DNA of 64,000 bases, taken from Bedellia somnulentella. Its lineage: Eukaryota > Arthropoda > Insecta > Lepidoptera > Bedelliidae. Position 1 is the first letter of the stretch; every line of letters begins with the position of its first letter. The position numbers and the translations under genes are program-made. The notes under the pieces were generated by a model that saw only the letters and a list, made by a program, of their open reading frames with translations, did not search any database and was not told where the DNA came from. Below, one piece after another: positions 11,466-23,171 of this stretch. Location of the stretch: positions 2,542,001-2,606,000 of the forward strand of contig OY755171.1 in assembly GCA_963576735.1 (NCBI GenBank), given 5' to 3'.

Positions 11466-11880
11466 AACATACATACATATACTCACGGCTATAAATCCCT
11501 AGAAGGGGTAGCCAGAGCTAACGAATTAGAAATTCCTCAGCCACTTTTGGAAGTTGCGTGGGGAAAAGATGGTAAAATAAAGGTTGTTGGTGATGGGTCT
11601 CCAACCGCATCGCCCAAAAATCCTTTAAAAAGCCCCAATACCGTTAGTCGCCTCTTACGTACACCCACCGGAAGAAAAGGGGTAGTGCTATTCTAAGCCG
11701 TGTGGTGTATACCTAGTTATAAGATCTACTTAGTAACTAATACATGTATTATCTACCTATATCTATATTATTCGTGCGCACGTATGTAACCATATGACTA
11801 ATAAATCAGTATCTACTCAGTACTCGCGTGTTTCACTCCTCTCCTCTAGCTACCTCCTTACAGCCGACACTACACAGCAA
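11466..11880 (-). mobile_element. SINE-A copy interrupted by a solo LTR
   Basis: A minus-strand SINE-A with its (TATG) tail at 11466-11480 runs to TTCTAAGCCG at 11700. It resumes with GCCGACACTACACAGC at 11863, after a 162-bp insertion. Confidence 0.85.
11701..11862. mobile_element. Solo LTR, 162 bp
   Basis: The insertion begins TGTGGTGTATACC and ends CTCCTTACA (TG...CA ends) and is bordered on both sides by GCCG, a base run that uninterrupted SINE-A copies carry once. This fits a 4-bp target duplication left by LTR-LTR recombination. ACTAATAAATC within it could be a polyadenylation signal. No internal retroviral sequence remains, so the family is unknown. TG/CA ends and 4 bp fit an LTR element better than a DNA transposon. 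Confidence 0.65.
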
Positions 11881-12360
11881 TAATAATCTAATAACAATTA
11901 AGTCCTTAAAACCGAACCCAAAGTTAGCGACCTAAATTCAGTTAGTAAAGTCACCTTATTACAAATCTGCCACCTATAAGTTACACTTAGGAAATGCGTC
12001 GTAAAAGTTAGAGCAATGTTTAAAGTTTGCGGGCGGTCCGAAACACGGTGAAGTTTATTAGCGGTAGCAAAGTTTCTCTACAAATAACTTGTACTTTGCA
12101 AACTCCAACAACAATAGAAGCATAAAATATTGACCAAGAAAAGGCTTTGTTAAGTTTCCTTATTAATTAGACGCGCTACGTGTATCGGCTCCTTCTGTTA
12201 TAATTAGTTGGGCAGATTATAGCATCGACCGTTATTACGTTTTGCTGGTTAGAATACAAAAGACCAGATTTCCGCCCACGATTATGTGCACGCAGGCTAA
12301 ATGTTTATATCAGACTTAATTTTTATATAAGATGTCCTACACTGGCCCATTTTAATTGAC
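11881..12360. other. No feature seen
   Basis: Unique-looking AT-rich sequence without recognisable coding content. Confidence 0.4.
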
Positions 12361-12395
12361 TGTATTAATAAAAAGTCTGAGGATACTTTTCTATG

Positions 12396-12636
12396 TAGTG
12401 TCAACTTAGAATAGCACTACCCAATTTCTTCCGGTGGGTGTACGTAAAAGGCGACTAACGGTATCGGGGCTTTTTAAGGGATTTTTGGGCGATGCGGTTG
12501 GAGACCCATCACCAACAACCTTTATTTTGCCACCTTTTCCCCACTCAACTTCCAAAAGTGGTTGAGGAATTTTTAATTCCTTAGCTTTGGCTACCCCTTC
12601 TAGGGATTTATAGCCGTGAGTATATGTATGTATGTA
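12396..12636 (+). mobile_element. SINE-A copy with 35-bp target duplication
   Basis: Complete SINE-A from TAGTGTCAACTTAGAATAGC to the (TATG) tail. The flanks 12361-12395 and 12637-12671 match over 35 bp with one difference, both ending GGATACTTTTCTATG. Confidence 0.9.
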
Positions 12637-12956
12637 TGTATTAATAAAATGTCTGAGGATACTTTTCTATGAAAAGAGAATCAATGGGATAAGGGCGCTT
12701 ATTTTAGTTATGATTTTTCGACACTTTGTCTCTGGGAACTCTTACGTTGTCCGGGGTAAATATTTTTCTTTTTTTTAAATAAATTACTATGGACATATGG
12801 GACATAACAAATCTGTAATGGTTTCGTATTTGGTAATTCGGCCACAAAACCCTGAAACCCTCCAATTTTGATTTAATGAGTATGTATTAAATTAATTATA
12901 ATTATAAATATAACTTTAAAATATGTAATTTGAAACTAAATCTGAACCTGAAAATA

Positions 12957-13185
12957 CATACATACATATACTAACGGCTATAATTCCCTAAATAGGGTAG
13001 CCAGAGCTTCTCAATACGAAATTCCTCAGCCACTTTTGGTAGTTAAATGGGGAAAAAATGAAAAATAAAGGTTCTTGGTGATGGGTCTCCTACCGCATCT
13101 CCCAAAAATCACTTAAAACCCCAACACCCTTAGTCACCTCTTAATGGCCGTAATGGGTAGTGCTATTCTAAGCTGCTACTACACA
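12957..13185 (-). mobile_element. SINE-A copy, diverged
   Basis: Begins with the tail ACATACATACATATACT, carries GGTCTCCTACCGCATC and ends TTCTAAGCTGCTACTACACA. There are small deletions near the 5' end. Confidence 0.8.
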
Positions 13186-13456
13186 ACTGAAAATATTGAT
13201 CCAAGTGAAACTCAACAAGATGGTTAATTAATAATGAAAATATGATTGTGCTATAATTTGTGAAAGACAAAGCACAAAAGATAAAGGATGCCTTGTTAAG
13301 CTGGTTTAATCATATTGAGCGGATTGTTGAAGGCAAAGTGGTGAATGAAATATAAAGAGGAAATATCGTTGAATATCAGAAGATTTAAAACATTTATAAC
13401 ATTCGTTTGTTTCAGTGTGTTTTATTTTCTTAGATTCGTTTCGTTGTTTAGAATAA

Positions 13457-13779
13457 ACATAACATAAACGTTCACGCCGAATATCCCCGAAGGGGTTGGC
13501 AGAGGTACTAATACTTCTGAACATCACGTGATTTTATCACCCGGTGTTCATAGTACCCACGTTTTGCATGGATAGTGTACTCATGTGATAGGGGCAGGCC
13601 ATCGCCGTTTTTATACGAATACACTGTCACATGACTAAGTACAACTCAGCCATGTGGGTTTCCTCACGATGTTTTCCCTCACCGTTAACAACCATGATAA
13701 ATTAACCACACATATGTCTTAAGAAAAGACAAATTGGTGTAGGCCCGACCCGGGATTTGAACACTAGTCGCTTGCAAAT
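13457..13779 (-). mobile_element. SINE-B (tRNA-derived) copy
   Basis: Reverse orientation, with tail (CATAA) at 13457 and the tRNA-like head near 13750-13779 (GACCCGGGATTTGAACAC is a box B reversed). Flanked by TTGTTTAGAATAA at 13444-13456 and 13780-13792 (13-bp duplication). Confidence 0.85.
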
Positions 13780-13961
13780 TTGTTTAGAATAATAATTACA
13801 AATATTCATTTTATATTAATGATCTCTATCTAGAGACTCTACTAACTTATTCCCTGCCATGGGTATCGTATAAGGCGAGTAAAGGGCATTGGGCATTGGG
13901 GCTTTATGAGTGCTTTTTGGACAATATTTGAAGAACAAACACCAACCATTCTTTATACATA

Positions 13962-14027
13962 CATACATATACTCACGCCGTTAATTCCCATTGGGGTAGG
14001 CAGAGACTATCAATTGCCACTTCGTAC
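13962..14027 (-). mobile_element. RTE 3' end, left half of the copy split by Errant-1
   Basis: Tail ACATACATACATATACTCACGCC and the last coding bases of the RTE LINE. The match resumes at 24930 after the LTR element (GTACGATCCTGGCAAACCTC), so one RTE copy was the insertion target. Confidence 0.85.
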
Positions 14028-14294
14028 TGTTATACGAGAAAAGGGAATTGGTTTTTTAAAAAAAACTATAATTCTAAAACACTTAGAATATAATGAAATA
14101 GTAAAATTAATTATAAAATATTAATGAATTAGAAGACGGACACGAATTGAAAATAGGATGAATGACGATTGAGACTTGAGTTAGAACTGAGCTGCGCCTT
14201 CAAGTTGGCGTCCTATATATACTAATGAAATAGTCGCGTAAGTAGAATAGGGTCGCTTATTAGGCAGATCTCTATACTACTCAGGAGTATAACA
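14028..14294 (-). repeat. Errant-1 3' LTR
   Basis: 267 bp, TGTTATAC at one end and GTATAACA at the other. It differs from the LTR at 24663-24929 at two positions by eye. The adjoining C-rich run at 14295-14302 gives the G-rich polypurine tract on the element strand. Confidence 0.95.
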
Positions 14295-14343
14295 ACCCCC
14301 CGCGGAAGACGAAAGTTATGGGGTGAAAAATATAACTTTCGAG

Positions 14344-16221
14344 TTAAACTATACCTCTTAGCCGAGGTGCCGGTATTGGAGACTCTGATGTCTCTTCAAT
14401 TTCTGTAATATCTAACTGAACATTATTTTCAGTTGGTGTCCTCTTTTTACATTTACAATTACATATGTTTATAAAGCTTAAAATAACATTACGAAAATAG
14501 TGAACAAAAAATAGAAATAGTGACAAAAATAAAAGAAAGCTACTTGTTAAAATTGGTGTTTCATATTTTACAATAATTGGTTTCTTTTCAATAAGTTTAT
14601 TTAAATCTGATAACAATAAATCATTTTTGTTTATTTTTAAATTATCCAAATCAATATTATTTAATACTTTAGAGGTTAATTTTGTCACATGAACATTGTC
14701 ATTTTTATTTAAAATACAACATGAATCATTAATTGAATAATAGCGAAATCTAAACTAGGAATAGGTATACTTATGTTTAACAGATTTCTTGAAGTTATGA
14801 GTTTCTTTCCTTGAGTATGAATCGTACATTTTTCAGGGGTATGTAATATCCCTGTTCCCCTTATATTTATTTCACGTAATGGGGAATCACCACACTCTAA
14901 AAACATTTTATTTAGTCGAGATTGCACAAAGATCCAATCATAGTTCACCAAAGGTTTCCATAAGTCTATTTCACCGGATATTGTTTTGGTTTCACACTTA
15001 ACGGGAATACTGCTTACACCTTTAGTCAATAGGACACTTTCGCATGAGGGATTTTCACTTGTCAACATTACCGTCGAAATTTCACACATTCGGATCTCAG
15101 AGTTTACAATTTTACAATTATCGATATTATCTAGGCTAACGTAACTTAACTTATCTTTAGAAATAGCAACATAATTACAGCTAGGGACTATAAAACTAAA
15201 TACAGTAAAGTTATTGTTGTGTGGAGTAGGTAAGGCGATATTATGGTACAAGCTATAATCGTCTAAAGTAACAAATGGTATATGTAAAACAAAAACAATC
15301 TTTTCGTTGAAGTAATAACAAGAAACAGTGGATACACTTAACAAAGTATGTATGTTTTCTAAACTTAAAATTACAACGAACATTGTTAGGAATGTGGCGC
15401 ATGTTATCAATGAGCTCATTGTATAACTGCGTCGGGGTTATTACATTCGGGTGTAATATATTCTGGTTAACCAGAGTGACGGCAAAAATAACATCCTCTA
15501 ATCGGAACGACAGGGCTAACAAAGAACTTTCAATGTTAGAAAATATAGAAGCGGCTTTTTGACTGAGTATTATTTTGTTCGACATTTCTGTGAATTGATT
15601 TGTTTGATTTAAAATTTGATTTAGTTGTTGGTCCAAATAATCTTGGTTCCTTTTAATCTTTTCAATGGATTCTTTGTATGAATTTAAAGAGGAAGTTGAA
15701 ATTAAAATGTTTTCTTTTACTAATCTGGCAAGATTTGTATTATCTCTTTGGATTATTTCAATAGCGTTATCATACTTAAATGCGTCATCTTCATCAAGAG
15801 TACCGAAAATATGTTTGAACATTGTGCCTACTGCACCAATCCAGGCAGATCTTTTAGATCTTTTAATTGTTAAATGATAAATGGAATTATATTCTGATTC
15901 TACATCTTGAAGTCTTATACTTAGTGGGGATAATGTATTTATACACGCAACATCATTGGACTTTTGGCATATATACCTTAGCCTACTTATGATTTCTCGA
16001 ATATTATTTATATGTGTTGAAATATAAGATATATCTACATAATTGACAACATTTAATTGATCTTTTACTAAAACTAATTTTCCTATCCTATCAAAGTAAA
16101 TACCCGGGCTTGTCGAATTTATTTGACGAATAATCGGATCAGCTTGAGATGCAACACTGAAAATAAAAATGGAAATAAAATAAGATAAAATTATTGACTT
16201 ACTTACTAGGATATTAATAAA
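14344..16221 (-). pseudogene. env: Errant-1 env-like glycoprotein, broken
   Basis: Envelope protein of the baculovirus F/errantivirus type, which in intact elements drives membrane fusion. Reading runs from about 16221 with a hydrophobic leader (about 16190-16150), a furin-type site RSKR near 15860, then the conserved stretch beginning FGTLDEDD. The frame breaks near 15365 and again near 14700. The last piece (14344-14688) holds a membrane segment followed by a basic Cys/Lys-rich tail. There is no AUG between an upstream in-frame stop and the leader, so translation would need a spliced leader. Candidate acceptors are GTAG at about 16222 and CAG at about 16157. The protein is interrupted and not expected to function. 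Confidence 0.85.
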
Positions 16222-16261
16222 CTACAAATTTGAATTTTCAGAAGGTTTTAACTCATCGAAA

Positions 16262-16453
16262 TGATGACGCACATGTCTCCTCCTCCAGGGCTCATAATGA
16301 AAACCAGTTCTGATTTTGTGTATACTTATACACAAATCAGAAATTACTGATTGTGGGCCCAATTTAGCGAAACCATTTCTTTAAATTATTGTATGAATTC
16401 TGTATATGTGTGCTAAATAAAAACATTCTTTCTTTCTTTTCTTTCTTTCTATT
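16262..16453 (+). mobile_element. Insertion in the Errant-1 pol C-terminus (LINE 3' tail-like)
   Basis: About 190 bp separates the integrase C-terminal coding (ends near 16455) from the last pol codons and TAG near 16217. It ends GCTAAATAAAAACATTCTTTC followed by TTTC repeats, which looks like a retroposed 3' UTR or LINE tail. The source was not identified. Confidence 0.55.
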
Positions 16454-19400
16454 AATAAGTAATGTTGCCGTGTGATTACTGTGTACTTTAATGATCTTAT
16501 ATGGTCCTTTCCATACAGGGGATAATGCTTTCCTTAGTCTTAAATGATTTTTTAAATATACATAATCTCCAGTTTTATAATTAGGGGGAGGACGTGTACG
16601 AGAGTCGTAGTATCGTTTAGATGATTCTTTACTACTTATTATATTTTCTAAGGCCTTTTGTCTTGTATATTTAAATTTATGTTGTAATTTACGTAGGTAA
16701 TCACTGTAAGTGGTACCTAAGTTATGTTCATAGACAGACGAAGGTATGAAGGGCTTATGACCGAAGACTAGCTCGTAAGGAGTGAAATTTGTTGTAGAGT
16801 GAACTGTTATGTTATAGGAAAGAATGGCACTATATAGAGTTAGTAAATGATTTTAAATATTCTTTTAGTGTGGAATGGCTCCTTTCCAGTGCCCCTTGAG
16901 TTTGAGGATGATAAGGAGTCGACCATAATTGTTTTATTTTTAGGAATTTGCAAGTTTGTTGAAAGAGATCAGATGTGAAATTAGTACCTTGGTCTGTTAG
17001 GATAGTTTTGGGAATTCCAAAGAGGGAAATGAAGTGGATAAGACAATCACTAGTTTCTTCTGCTGTAGTACTACGAATGGGATATGCTGCTGAATATTTA
17101 GTAAGGTCATCTTGTAATGTAAGTATATATTTTAATTTTCCAGGTACAGATTCAGGTAATGGTCCAACAATGTCTAGAGCTACTCGTTGGAAGGGTTCTG
17201 TCGATGTAGTGGTTATTTCCATTGGAGCGCGATTAATTTTCCTTAAAGCTTTATTTTCCTGACATAATATACATTTTCTTACATAAGCCTCAATGTCTGT
17301 TCTCATTCCTTTCCAGTAATATGATTCACGAATTCTATTATACATTCTACTTGATCCTAAATGTCCTGCAATAGGTAAGTCGTGATTTTCTTTAAGTATT
17401 TTAAATCTTTCAGTAAGAGAGGGGTAAATTATTTTATTATGATAGATATGAATTGTTTTCTTTGAATTATGAAATAGATAAACTAACATGTTATATATTT
17501 TAGTAAATTGATGCTTATCAAAAGGGTTTCGGAAATCAGAAATGCTTATATCTTGATTTCCGGATACTTGATTTATTTCTTGTTTAATTATCTGAAGGCA
17601 AGAGTATATTTCTGGGTAGGTGCATTCATCAAAATAGTGCACTTTAGTAAAAATTAAGTATATTATTTTATTATTTACTTCAATTTTGATGAAAGAATGC
17701 AGTTCTTTTTCTTTGTTTACAATTTCGTTTTTATCCTCGACTATATCTAAAACATCTTGTATATAAGGATTGGATTCGTCTAAATCTAGTGAAGTTGGGA
17801 TAATTATAATTTGGTTAGGAGTCTTAAGTAAGTTTTCGTTGTGTTCTTTGATAATAGTATCAGGAATGAAAAATTTATTAGAGTTATTTTTTAGGAAGTC
17901 AGAATAGTTATCATTAGTATTAGAAATGTTAGATGGTTCAGGTGATGAAATTTCCAGAGAGTCGAAGTCTACATTAACATCTTCTGTGCGAGGACTCAGG
18001 TTTAAATCTGGTCCTAGGTCAATAAGTTCTGTGGTTTGAATTTCAGGATAATCTTCAAGATTGGGTGATAAATTTGGGAGAGCATCTAAAGGATTAGGAT
18101 TTTCATTTGTAAAAGGAATCGGAGATGGAAGATCTAATAAAGAATCTTCAGAGTCAGGTGGTGGAGATGGAAGAGGTAAAGGTTCTTTATTTATGACAGG
18201 ATGAACAGGGAACCTAGACAATGCATCAGCATTTGTGTTTGTTTTTCCCTTTTTATGAACAATTTCATAATCGAATTCCTCTAATTTTAATCTCCATCTA
18301 ACAAGACGGGAACCCGGATCTTTACAATTAAACAACCATTGTAGAGGCTTATGGTCAGTGACAATGGTAAAACGATGACCATAGAGGTAAGGTCGGAATG
18401 CTTTAGTACCAAAGATTATGGCTAAACATTCTTTTTCGGTCACACTATAATTGCATTCTGCTTTGTTTAATGTTCTCGACGCAAACGCAATCGGTTTGTC
18501 TTTCCCAATTGGACCTTGAGATAGGATAGCGTATATAGCAAAATTAGATGCGTCACACGTTAGGATAAAAGGTACAGTGAAATCTGGATATGCAAGGATA
18601 GGAGCTGTAGTAAGTTTTTCTTTAAGGGTTTCGAAAGAGAGTTGTTGCTCATTTTTCCATTCAAAAGCTACATCTTTTTTTAGTAATGCTGTTAATGGTT
18701 TGGCTAATTTGGAGAAATCTGGAATGAAACGTCTGTAGTAAGAGACGAGTCCTAAGAAGGATTTTATATCCTTAGGTGATTTAGGTTTAGGGAAATTAGA
18801 AACTGCTTTAATTTTCTCAGGATTGGGTTTAACACCGTCGCTATTTATTAGATGACCAAGATAAGCTACTTCCTTACATAGGAACTCACACTTATCTGGC
18901 TGAAGTTTGAGATTATGAGATCTAAATCTCTCGAAGACAGCAGATAGATTTTTTATATGAGATGGAAGATCAGGAGAATAAATAACAATATCATCAAGAT
19001 AAGCATAACAACGAGATCCTTGAAGTCCTGATAAGCATATATTCATGAGTTTCTGAAAGGTAGAAGGGGCATTTTTAAGCCCGAAAAGCATCCTGGTGAA
19101 TTGAAAGTGTCCTTGAGGGACTGAAAATGCAGTTTTAGGGGCGTCCTCTTCTGAAATAGGGACCTGAGGAAATCCGGATGCTAAATCTAATGTTGTGAAA
19201 TATTGACTTTTACCCAGTTGGTCGAGAATCTCAGTAATTTGTGGAATAGGATATGTTTCTCCAATAGTCACATCGTTTAATTTACGATAGTCTATGACGA
19301 CGCGCCATTTACGTTGCCCAGATGCGTCTGCCTTTTTGGGGACTACCCAAATTGGAGAGGACCATGGGGAAATAGAAGGTTCTATAATATTTTCTTTAAG

Positions 19401-19610
19401 CATTTTGTCAATTTGATTATCTACTTTCTTCTTATGAATTTCGGGGAATCTATAGGTTTTAGTGTGAATCGGTATTTCTGTTGTAGTTCTGATATTATGT
19501 TTTAATGTATTCGTGAATGATAATTTGTCATTAGGGAGGTAGAAGATATCGGAATAAATTGTACATGTTTCTAGCAATGCATTACGTTCTTCTGAATTAA
19601 GATGATCTAA
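16454..19610 (-). pseudogene. pol: Errant-1 pol: reverse transcriptase, RNase H and integrase, broken
   Basis: The main open run 19577-16830 (915 aa) carries Ty3/gypsy RT (WRVVIDYRKLND, FTTLDLASGF, FGLKNAPSTFQ, YLDD at about residue 196), RNase H (TCDASN, TDHKPL, NADALSR), an acidic Pro/Ser-rich spacer, then integrase with HHCC zinc finger (HLGSSRMYNRIRESYYWKG, CILCQ) and DDE residues (ALDIVGPLP, TDQGTNF, GALERS). A stop with a frame change and loss of about a dozen residues occurs near 16830. The C-terminal GPY/F-type region continues in another frame to about 16455 (VWKGPYKIIKV). Upstream of 19610 the frame is cut by an inserted repeat. Confidence 0.9.
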
Positions 19611-19612
19611 TC

Positions 19613-19930
19613 TTTTATTTTATTTATTTTTATTAGGAACATCAACAGCGACATAAGTAATAATACACAGTTAATAATAGAAATCAAGTAAGGCCAATGA
19701 CAGATGTTCACAGATGTACAGAAAACATACCTAACAATAATCTTGTTTTTACGTTACATTTGAGTTTCAACACATGTTTTTTATAGCAAGTAACTCTAAC
19801 AAATACATACAATTTTAAGAGGAAATAAAATATATATTAACAACAATATTTAAAGCAAAATTTTTTTGATCCACGATATCTCAAGGGTGTGTGTATGTGC
19901 ATGTGTGTGTATATGTGTGTGTGTTAAAGC
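19613..19930 (+). mobile_element. Repeat R2 inserted in Errant-1 pol
   Basis: Starts near TTAGGAACATCAACAGCGAC and ends in a TG-rich tail (about 19884-19924). A second, longer copy lies at 48638-49020. Here it separates pol sequence at about 19950-20250 from the RT ORF. It is unclassified; the simple-repeat tail suggests a retroposed element. Confidence 0.75.
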
Positions 19931-19949
19931 TTTTAATGTGTGTCTTAAA

Positions 19950-20256
19950 GCTTTTAATACTTCCTTTGTTCTTGCAGACGCATTAGATGATTCATAATAA
20001 TTTACGGATAAAGGATCAATCGGTTCTAAAGTTAAATTAAGATTGGAGCTAATAATTTCGGGTTTCTCGGAAATATTTACTACAGTGACATTGATTCGAC
20101 TATTTTCTTTTACTTTGACCAGACTATTGGCTATTAAAAGTGAATTGGACAAATGTTGATCCAAAAGAAGACCTTCATCGTTTTCAAAATCCCTTATAGT
20201 GCATTCGATAACTACTTCCGAACGAGGTGGAATTAAATAAGTTGGTTCGGCAAAAG
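19950..20256 (-). pseudogene. pol: Errant-1 pol fragment between protease and RT
   Basis: Contains the linker PTYLIPPRSEVVIECTIRD and the following beta-rich region. It aligns with the same part of Errant-2 pol (PTYIIPARSEAVIECTISN). It is cut off on one side by repeat R2 and on the other by the composite insertion. Confidence 0.8.
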
Positions 20257-20967
20257 TTAAATCCCACCAAAAACATTAAATGTAAAAAAATGCCAAGTCT
20301 CTCGATGCAATCTTTCCATCGTAAAAAGTTTTGAGATCTCATAGAAGCCAAGTCCTATTCAAAATATTTCGTAGTTATAAATCAACATTTAGTAATTGTA
20401 TCAATAGTTTTCTTTATATTATAATTATAGTGACTTGGCAATGAGCACAAGAAGAAACAAATAAAACGGCATACTCGTATTTGGAGGAGTTGAAAGTTAC
20501 ACACACCGCATGCGTAAACATTAATATCACAAAATTAATTTCCTGTTGGTTTATCCGTGTCGTCCCAACCGAATTTCGGCAACGGCAGTCAGTCTTAGTG
20601 CACTCTCGATTCATTTACTTTCATAAAGCGATGGCCCGTAAGGTATTCTTAATTATTGTATTGGAGAATGTAGTCGGTAGTGACCATCATGATTCACACA
20701 TAACAAATAATCTGATCACTGGTCTCGTCAGTAACATTTGCACATAATTCCAGGCAGCAAGCAGCTTTTAATTTGTGCTCATTGCCAAGTCACTATAATT
20801 ATAATATAAAGAAAACTATTGATACAATTACTAAATGTTGATTTATAACTACGAAATATTTTGAATAGGACTTGGCTTCTATGAGATCTCAAAACTTTTT
20901 ACGATGGAAAGACTGCATCGAGAGACTTGGCATTTTTTTACATTTAATGTTTTTGGTGGGATCTCAT
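20257..20967. mobile_element. Palindromic element with TIRs of about 190 bp
   Basis: Left end ATCCCACCAAAAACATTAAA and right end its reverse complement (TTTAATGTTTTTGGTGGGAT). Matching continues inward over about 190 bp with few mismatches (20257-20450 with 20770-20967). The core of about 320 bp shows no transposase. A non-autonomous DNA transposon is the simplest reading. Confidence 0.75.
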
Positions 20968-21190
20968 TTATTTTTTGTAAGTGTATTTCTTTCTTTTACT
21001 TTTAGGTGACCTCACAATTTCTTGGACGTCAGCTACTGCTTTGCTTAGAACCCATTCTCTGTCTCTATCTCTTTTGTTTCTTCTCTGAGGCTTCGTTACT
21101 TCTAAGGTAGACAAGTCTGGGCGATATATACTTCGGAGTCGATTATATTCAGCTATTGCTGTCTCCTGAGCTTTGATACTACTAAAATTC
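20960..21190 (-). pseudogene. Unidentified protein fragment in the composite insertion
   Basis: The minus strand is open for about 75 codons between stops. It carries a coding-like, charged sequence: AQETAIAEYNRLRSIYRPDL, a basic run PQRRNKRDRDREW, then KAVADVQEIVRSPKSKR and a Lys-rich end before TAA. Not recognised. It may be a transposon protein end or a captured host exon. Confidence 0.4.
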
Positions 21191-22703
21191 CCTTATCGTT
21201 TGACGACTGAAAACTCCCATACATGCTGTATGACAACGAATGAAATAAACACGACCCATCTCCAGGAATAGAGATGACTCTGTGTGGACAAAGGTCGCCA
21301 TTTATGTACAATATTTCACGTTCCATTACACTATATTTACAATTACTTCTATAACAATAGGGCTTAAACTTATATATATATGCAAACTAAATAGAACTAA
21401 ACTAACTAACAAATAACTAACTAAATAAATATATATCTACTAACTTACAAACTATAACTAAACTAAACTAAATAACACGTAAAGTTCTCCGAATATCAAT
21501 TATCACTACAATATTTTTTAGTTTCGAAATGGGTTTTCATTGACAGATGTATCAAATGAATATTATCGAATTATTTTGAAGTAATACTTACACTGCGCTT
21601 TGTAACGAAACCATAGAGCGATTCAGACAGGTACAACGCCATCTATCGAGCGCTCATACAATATTTATCGCAATACAATGGAGTTTTAGCTTTATTAATT
21701 TAATGAACTTTATGTATTAATTTGTATTAATGATAGTCTATGTATTACATTTATATTATTCTTTTCTATTCTATGTATGTATTCATCCAATTGAATAGGT
21801 ACTTGAACAACGAACAAAGTTAACAATGCAGTCAAAATCCATACATAATGTTCTTGCCAAACCGCAAATATAAAATTGTTTTCTATGGCATATAATTTTT
21901 TAATGTTTTTATAATTTTTCCTTTATATGTGGCTAATGACCTATCTTGGTGCAAAATTTGAAGTTTCTAAGTCTGCTAGAAGTACCTTAGATTTTTGATG
22001 ATCTGTCAGTGAGTCAGTGAGTGACAAATTGGTGTAACTTTGATCGACCGTAACTCCTAAACTATTAATTCATTTGGCGTGTAATTTCGAACTTAAGCTT
22101 GTTCTAATGCCTACTATTATTCACCGAAAACCTAAACTCCTAGCTTTGTCCACGTCGAAGATATAGGGAGGGCGAAACAGCCGCGAACCGCTTCGAGAAA
22201 AGATGGTACGGCCGTGCCCGTTTTGCTCGAGACTTGGCAGGGGCACTGCCGTGCCCCCAGATTGATTAATTCATTATTTAAGGTCATTTTCTTATTATTG
22301 TAATCTATCTGGCATTTCAAATCTTTCATAAGATCATCCCCAATTATACCATCATAATCTATATTTATTTCGTCCACAACATGCAGTTCATATGAAAATG
22401 ACATTTTATTTTGAATAAATTTTATTTCGCAGGTACCTAAGGCTAACATTGGTTTATTACCACCGTTAATTCCTTCGATTTTAATTTTCTTATTAGGATT
22501 AATATTTGGGAAATTTGACATGGATCTTAATTTAATTAGACTTATGGAAGCACCTGTGTCTATCAAAAAGGACAAAGGTGGTTCCGTTGTGTTAGTTAAA
22601 ATATTGATATAAGGTAAGTATTTTTCTTTATAATTACAATGCATTTCGCATATGCTCATAGCATTTTGTTGAGATGTGAATAGATTAAATTGAAGACTGG
22701 ACT

Positions 22704-23171
22704 GGGGCTGGTTACCCTGGTTATCCCTATTTGGAATATGTCTCTGTTCGTCAGAGGAATTAGTAGTATTAGGGTGAAATTGGGGCTGGTTACCCTGGTT
22801 GTCCCTATTTGAAATATGTCTCTGTTTATCAGAGGAATTAGTAATATTAGGGTGAAATTGGGGCTGGTTACCCTGGTTGTCCCTATTTGAAATATGTCTC
22901 TGTTTATCAGAGGAATTAATAATATTAGGGTGAAATTGGGGCTGGTTACACTGGTTGTCCCTATTTGAAATGTGTCTCTATTTATCAGAGGAATTAGTAT
23001 TATAAGGGTGAATTTGGGGCTGGTTACCCCGTTTGTCCCTATTTAGAATATATCTCTGTTTATCAGAGGAATTAGTATTATAAGGGTGAATTTGGGGCTG
23101 GTTACCCTGTTTGTCCCTATTTAGAATATATTTGATATCGTCTTGTGAATAATGCGTTAATGTATTTCCCG
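22704..23171 (-). repeat. Six 78-bp tandem repeats (26 aa) in the Errant-1 gag-pol linker
   Basis: GGGGCTGGTTACC recurs at 22704, 22782, 22860, 22938, 23016 and 23094, a constant 78-bp period. The repeat therefore keeps the reading frame. Coded unit: SSDKQRHISNRDNQGNQPQ plus about seven residues, rich in Asn, Gln, Asp and Ser. Confidence 0.95.

Larger units (their letters stand above)
20257..22257. mobile_element. Composite insertion of about 2 kb in Errant-1 pol
   Basis: Interrupts pol between the protease (NNELINL) and the PTYLIPPR linker. It consists of a palindromic element (20257-20967), a short minus-strand open run (about 20960-21190), AT-rich sequence, and an end at 22230-22257 with hairpin GGGGCAC-TGCC-GTGCCCC. 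Family not recognised. The outer borders are deduced by comparison with Errant-2 pol, which lacks the insertion. Confidence 0.7.

Noticed and set aside
20414..20747. Open frames in the palindromic element core
   Set aside because: Short, on both strands and without protein-like composition or transposase motifs.
22704..23171. 78-bp repeats as a satellite array
   Set aside because: They are confined to the gag-pol linker and keep its reading frame.
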